64,000 bases of DNA. Origin: JAJZGK01 sp035538795. GTDB lineage: Bacteria > Pseudomonadota > Alphaproteobacteria > Rhodospirillales > Magnetospirillaceae. Positions within the stretch are counted from its first letter, which is position 1. Every line of letters begins with the position of its first letter. A model generated the notes under the pieces. That model was not told the origin of the DNA, did no database searches, and saw only the letters and a program-made list of their open reading frames with translations. The stretch lies in NCBI GenBank assembly GCA_035538795.1, contig DATLJS010000066.1, positions 1-64,000 on the forward strand, written 5' to 3'. Positions 61,137 to 64,000 of the stretch are shown piece by piece. The position numbers and the translations under genes were made by a program.

Positions 61137-62911
61137 ACGCCGCCGATACGGCCCGGAGGAATGCGCAGACTGACCACCGTTCCCTGACGGGGTTCGCTGG
61201 CGACGCTCAAGGCGCCGCCGTGCAGCTCCATCAGCTGGCGGGCCAGAGGCAGGCCAAGGCCAGCTCCGGCCTTTTCCGAGCGCACCGAAACGCTGCCGGG
61301 ATCGAAGGAGCGGGTCACCAGATCCAGGGTCTCGTCGTTCATGCCTTCGCCGGTGTCGCTGACCTTCACCAGCAGACCGCCGTCCGGCTCCATCTCGGCC
61401 ATAATGGCGATGCGGCCGCTGGCCGGCGTGAACTTCACCGCGTTGGACAGCAGATTCAGCAGCACCTGCTTGAAACGGCGGGGATCCAACTGCACCGGCG
61501 GCAGATTGCCCGGCACATTGTTTTGCAGACTGCAACCGTTCTGCGTCGCCTGGGCCCGCACCATCGACAGAGCCTCTTCGGCCAGCAGCGAAATGTCGCT
61601 GGGTTTTTCCTCCAGCTCCAGCTTTCCCGCCTCGATACGGGCCAGATCCACCAGATCCTCGATCAGATCGCTCAGATGCGCCGCCGAATGGCCGATATCG
61701 CCGACATAATCGCGATAGCGCTCATTGCCGATGGGGCCGAAATATTCGTTGCGCATGACGTCGGCGAAACCGACGATGTTGTTCAGCGGCGTGCGCAACT
61801 GGTGGCTGATATGCGCCAGGAAATTGGATTTGGCCCGCGTCGAGGCTTCGGCCCGCTCCTTGGCCGCCACCAGTTCGGCGGCGGCGCGCTTCTGCTCGGT
61901 GACGTCGCGGAACGCCACCACCGCGCCGCCGTCCTGATCCGGCACCGTCGTCAGCACATATTCCACCGGCAGCGGGCTACCGTCCTTGCGCCGGAACAAA
62001 GCCGCCTGGAACTGACGCGGCTGCCCGCGGCGGGACGACAAGATGAAAGCGTCGGCCGGATCGGGAGCCAGCATCGGCCGGGCCGGCTTTTCGATCAGTT
62101 CGACGGCGGGCCAGCCCAACAGCTCTTGCGCCGCCGGATTGACGAAGGTGAAACAGCCGTCGCGGTCCAGCCCGAAGACGCCTTCGCCCAGACTGTTGAG
62201 AATCAGCTCGTGACGGCGCCGCAGCTCGGCGCTGGCGGCGTCCAGATCCCGGCGCTCGGTGATGTCGCTGCCGGCGCCGCGATAACCGGCGAACTGGCCG
62301 GCGGCGTCCGTCACCGGCTTGCCCGACAGCCGCACCCAGCGCGTCTCGCCCTGGGCCTCCAGCCGCACCTCCATGTCGTGGAACGGCTGGCGGGCGCGCA
62401 TGGGGCCATCCGTCAAAGACGGCTGGGCCGGATCAGCGGGGAAAAACAATTGCTCGGGCGTTTTGTTCAGCAGCAGGTCCGGGGAACATCCGGTCAGATC
62501 GGCGAAACGGCGCGAAACATAGCGAAAGCGCAGATCCGGCCCGGTTTCCCACAGCCAGTCCGACGACGCCTCGGCAATATCGCGGAAGCGCTGCTCGGAA
62601 GCGCGCAAAATATCTTCGGTCAGGGTCTTTTCGCTGATTTGCGCCCGCAGCTCGGCGGTACGGCTGTTGTAGCGGGCCTCCAGCGCCTCGTTGACCCGGC
62701 GCAGACGGCGGTATTGGTTGTCCAGCACGCCGCGCAGCAGAAGCACCGAGCCGATGACGAAGGCCGCGTCCAACCCCACCGAGATATATTCCTTGCCCGA
62801 AACGTTCCCCAGGCCCAGCTCCATCACCAGATCGACGGCGACAAAATAGACCAGGCTCACCGCGCCATAGGTGCCGAGAATACGCATGGGGCTTTGGGGC
62901 AGGCGGAACAT
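61133..62911 (-). CDS. membrane PAS-domain sensor histidine kinase
   Basis: A 592-residue kinase with two N-terminal membrane helices (about 10-30 and 45-62) and almost no periplasmic domain. A coiled region and two PAS domains (about 105-225 and 230-345) follow. The HisKA domain has phospho-acceptor His370 in FLAHISHQLRTPLNNIVGFA. The HATPase domain has LLNLLSNAVKFTP and AGAGLGLPLARQLMELHGG. No receiver is attached or adjacent. The sensing is probably cytoplasmic. Confidence 0.91.
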   Translation of the reverse strand: MFRLPQSPMRILGTYGAVSLVYFVAVDLVMELGLGNVSGKEYISVGLDAAFVIGSVLLLRGVLDNQYRRLRRVNEALEARYNSRTAELRAQISEKTLTEDILRASEQRFRDIAEASSDWLWETGPDLRFRYVSRRFADLTGCSPDLLLNKTPEQLFFPADPAQPSLTDGPMRARQPFHDMEVRLEAQGETRWVRLSGKPVTDAAGQFAGYRGAGSDITERRDLDAASAELRRRHELILNSLGEGVFGLDRDGCFTFVNPAAQELLGWPAVELIEKPARPMLAPDPADAFILSSRRGQPRQFQAALFRRKDGSPLPVEYVLTTVPDQDGGAVVAFRDVTEQKRAAAELVAAKERAEASTRAKSNFLAHISHQLRTPLNNIVGFADVMRNEYFGPIGNERYRDYVGDIGHSAAHLSDLIEDLVDLARIEAGKLELEEKPSDISLLAEEALSMVRAQATQNGCSLQNNVPGNLPPVQLDPRRFKQVLLNLLSNAVKFTPASGRIAIMAEMEPDGGLLVKVSDTGEGMNDETLDLVTRSFDPGSVSVRSEKAGAGLGLPLARQLMELHGGALSVASEPRQGTVVSLRIPPGRIGGV

Positions 62912-62992
62912 ATGCGGGTCATCCGAGGCGGGGTCGCGAAACTGAAAATTCAGTCTAGCATTCCCCCGCCCTTATGACGAGCCCGCCCTATA

Positions 62993-63589
62993 CTAAGGCT
63001 TAGGCGAAAACGGCAGAGGATTGGCGGTTTCGGCCAGATAGCCGACCAGCCGGGGCTCTTCGACCCGTGCGGCTTTGGCGATCTCGGCCACAGTCTGGTC
63101 GGAAGTGGCGTCGATGCCCTCTTCGGCCAGGCGCGCCACCAGGGTGTCGGGGGAAACCCCCAGCACCGGCGCCAAGGCGCTCAGCGGCGCCCTTTCAGCC
63201 GCCATCATCAGGGCGCGGGCGGGATTGCCGGCCGGCGCCGGAGCGAAACTCAGATACAGCGCCACCGCCAGAATGCTGGCGCCCACCAGAACCTGACTGC
63301 GCGGAGCGGTCAGCAGGTTCTTGAAGGCGCGGCCGTTGCGGACCACGTGCAGCACCACCGCCGCCACCAATCCCAGGCCCAGCCATTCATGCACGCCTTT
63401 CAAGCCGCCGCCGCCGAAATGGAAAAAGATGGCGATACCGCTGCCGCCGACGATCAGCATCAGCGCCAAGGCCAGCGGCGTGGCGTAATTGCGCATCAAA
63501 GACTGGCCGGATAAAGACTGGCCGGACATGGCCGAGGAAGCTCCCCGGGCGGTCGTGTCGGCGGCAACGGAAGACGAGGACGAATACAT
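62993..63589 (-). CDS. DUF4405-type membrane protein with helical C-terminal region
   Basis: A 198-residue protein starting at the ATG at 63589 with AAGGGG upstream. Residues about 30-120 hold three hydrophobic helices with His pairs (GVHEWLGLGLVAAVVLHVVR), a layout resembling small cytochrome b561/DUF4405 membrane domains, so heme binding is possible. The C-terminal 70 residues form helical repeats resembling small DNA-binding-like bundles (LSALAPVLGVSPDTLVARL, VAEIAKAARVEEPRLVGYL). The family assignment is tentative. Confidence 0.65.
   Translation of the reverse strand: MYSSSSSVAADTTARGASSAMSGQSLSGQSLMRNYATPLALALMLIVGGSGIAIFFHFGGGGLKGVHEWLGLGLVAAVVLHVVRNGRAFKNLLTAPRSQVLVGASILAVALYLSFAPAPAGNPARALMMAAERAPLSALAPVLGVSPDTLVARLAEEGIDATSDQTVAEIAKAARVEEPRLVGYLAETANPLPFSPKP
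63498..63527. repeat. in-frame 15-bp tandem repeat
   Basis: Two adjacent 15-bp units differing at one position (AAAGACTGGCCGGAT on the plus strand) lie inside the DUF4405 gene. They encode the repeated residues SGQSL near its N-terminus. Confidence 0.7.
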
Positions 63590-63646
63590 TCTTTTCCCCT
63601 TGGGAAACGGTGAATGGAATTGTCCCGATCTTGACGACGTCATGTT

Positions 63647-63931
63647 TCAACACGATGGCGCAATTGGTAACACTTGATTTCGCGACAGCAGCCAGGCCCT
63701 GGCCGCGCCGGGACAGTCTCCGGCAAAGAACGCCTCGAAATGCACCAGCAGCCGTCCCGGCGTCCGGTCCTGGGCGACGCGGTAGAGATGGGTCCACAGG
63801 CCATGGCGGCGATGCACCACGGCGTAATAGCTGCCCTGCCCCCTAGCCGCAGCGTGGCCCAGGAAATGCGCCTCGTCCTCGGGCCCAAGAATCAGAGTCA
63901 GGTCCGGCTGAATGATCAGATCGTCACGCAT
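63647..63931 (-). CDS. small protein of unknown function
   Basis: A 94-residue protein not recognised as any family. It has no signal peptide or membrane helix. It is His/Arg-rich in the middle (YYAVVHRRHGLWTHLYRVAQ) and ends with RAWLLSRN. A GGAGGG ribosome binding site precedes the ATG, but that same sequence is one arm of a terminator-like hairpin. It lies 57 bases upstream of the DUF4405 gene on the same strand. Confidence 0.6.
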   Translation of the reverse strand: MRDDLIIQPDLTLILGPEDEAHFLGHAAARGQGSYYAVVHRRHGLWTHLYRVAQDRTPGRLLVHFEAFFAGDCPGAARAWLLSRNQVLPIAPSC

Positions 63932-63932
63932 G

Positions 63933-63962
63933 AAAAAACCCTCCGTCGCAAGATGAGGAGGG
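63933..63962 (-). terminator. terminator-like hairpin overlapping the ribosome binding site of the last gene
   Basis: On the minus strand a CCCTCC arm (63957-63962) pairs with GGAGGG (63939-63944) and is followed by six T residues, one base before the ATG. It is either the terminator of a gene beyond the window or an attenuator for the 94-residue protein. Confidence 0.55.
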
Positions 63963-64000
63963 CTGACGCAATGGCTGGCTGTCCCGTTTGGTTGCCGAGA

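Noticed and set aside
1..64000. tRNA, rRNA, CRISPR arrays, complete insertion sequences
   Set aside because: A read of both strands found no tRNA T-loop pattern in a plausible cloverleaf, no rRNA-like region, no spaced repeat array and no transposase. A tRNAscan or Infernal run would be the decisive test.

Overview
The window reads as a chromosomal segment of a high-GC alphaproteobacterium, most likely Rhodospirillales and close to Magnetospirillum. Three things point there. The trpF-trpB-trpA-accD-folC and tsaE-amgK-murU-addB-addA orders are typical of alphaproteobacteria. A DUF1150 gene follows hsp20. The bacterioferritin is split into two subunit types, as described for Magnetospirillum magnetotacticum. 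No rRNA, tRNA, CRISPR array or intact insertion sequence was found. The species assignment is an inference from gene content and order.

Layout. 1-2.2 kb is an AT-richer accessory edge: a phage-linked NlpC/P60-like cysteine hydrolase, a secreted partner protein and an integrase fragment that runs into the 3' end of upp. 2.2-4.2 kb is uracil salvage and uptake (upp, uraA). 4.6-7.2 kb is a PocR-PAS-PAS-GGDEF-EAL protein, followed by a cold-shock gene. 8-11.9 kb is a beta-amino-acid catabolic pair (mmsA and an omega-aminotransferase) with a divergent LysR regulator. 12-17.9 kb holds a hybrid histidine kinase, an unusual CaiB-type CoA-transferase, a secreted unknown and a diguanylate cyclase. 17.9-22.3 kb is a glycan cassette (GT-C, GT2, AsnB). 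22.3-28.3 kb holds a chemoreceptor, a bacteriohemerythrin, a Fur-box-linked bfd/bfr1/bfr2 iron-storage locus and a PAS kinase.

28.4-37 kb runs from an Fe(II)/2OG oxygenase through hsp20-DUF1150 and ihfB-lapA to pyrF-trpF-unknown-trpB-trpA-accD-folC, closed by a bidirectional terminator shared with trxA. 37.6-46.2 kb, on the minus strand, is the translationally coupled chain tsaE-amgK-murU-addB-addA. It joins tRNA modification, peptidoglycan recycling and double-strand-break repair. 46.3-52.8 kb holds a ferredoxin/flavodoxin-NADP reductase, secB, fxsA, a Tim44-domain gene, mltA, a small membrane protein and a coupled Smr-XRE-RlmJ-like methyltransferase trio. 52.8-64 kb holds an Fsr-type MFS pump with an AraC regulator, a BI-1 protein, FIST-thpR-gshB, two more glycosyltransferases, a PAS histidine kinase, a DUF4405 membrane protein and a small unknown gene.

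Most of the window is conserved housekeeping. The points most worth following are the hydrolase/secreted-protein pair at the left edge, the heme/ferroxidase split in the two bacterioferritins under a near-perfect Fur box, the internally duplicated CoA-transferase, the Smr-XRE-methyltransferase operon, and a terminator-like hairpin that contains the ribosome binding site of the last gene.
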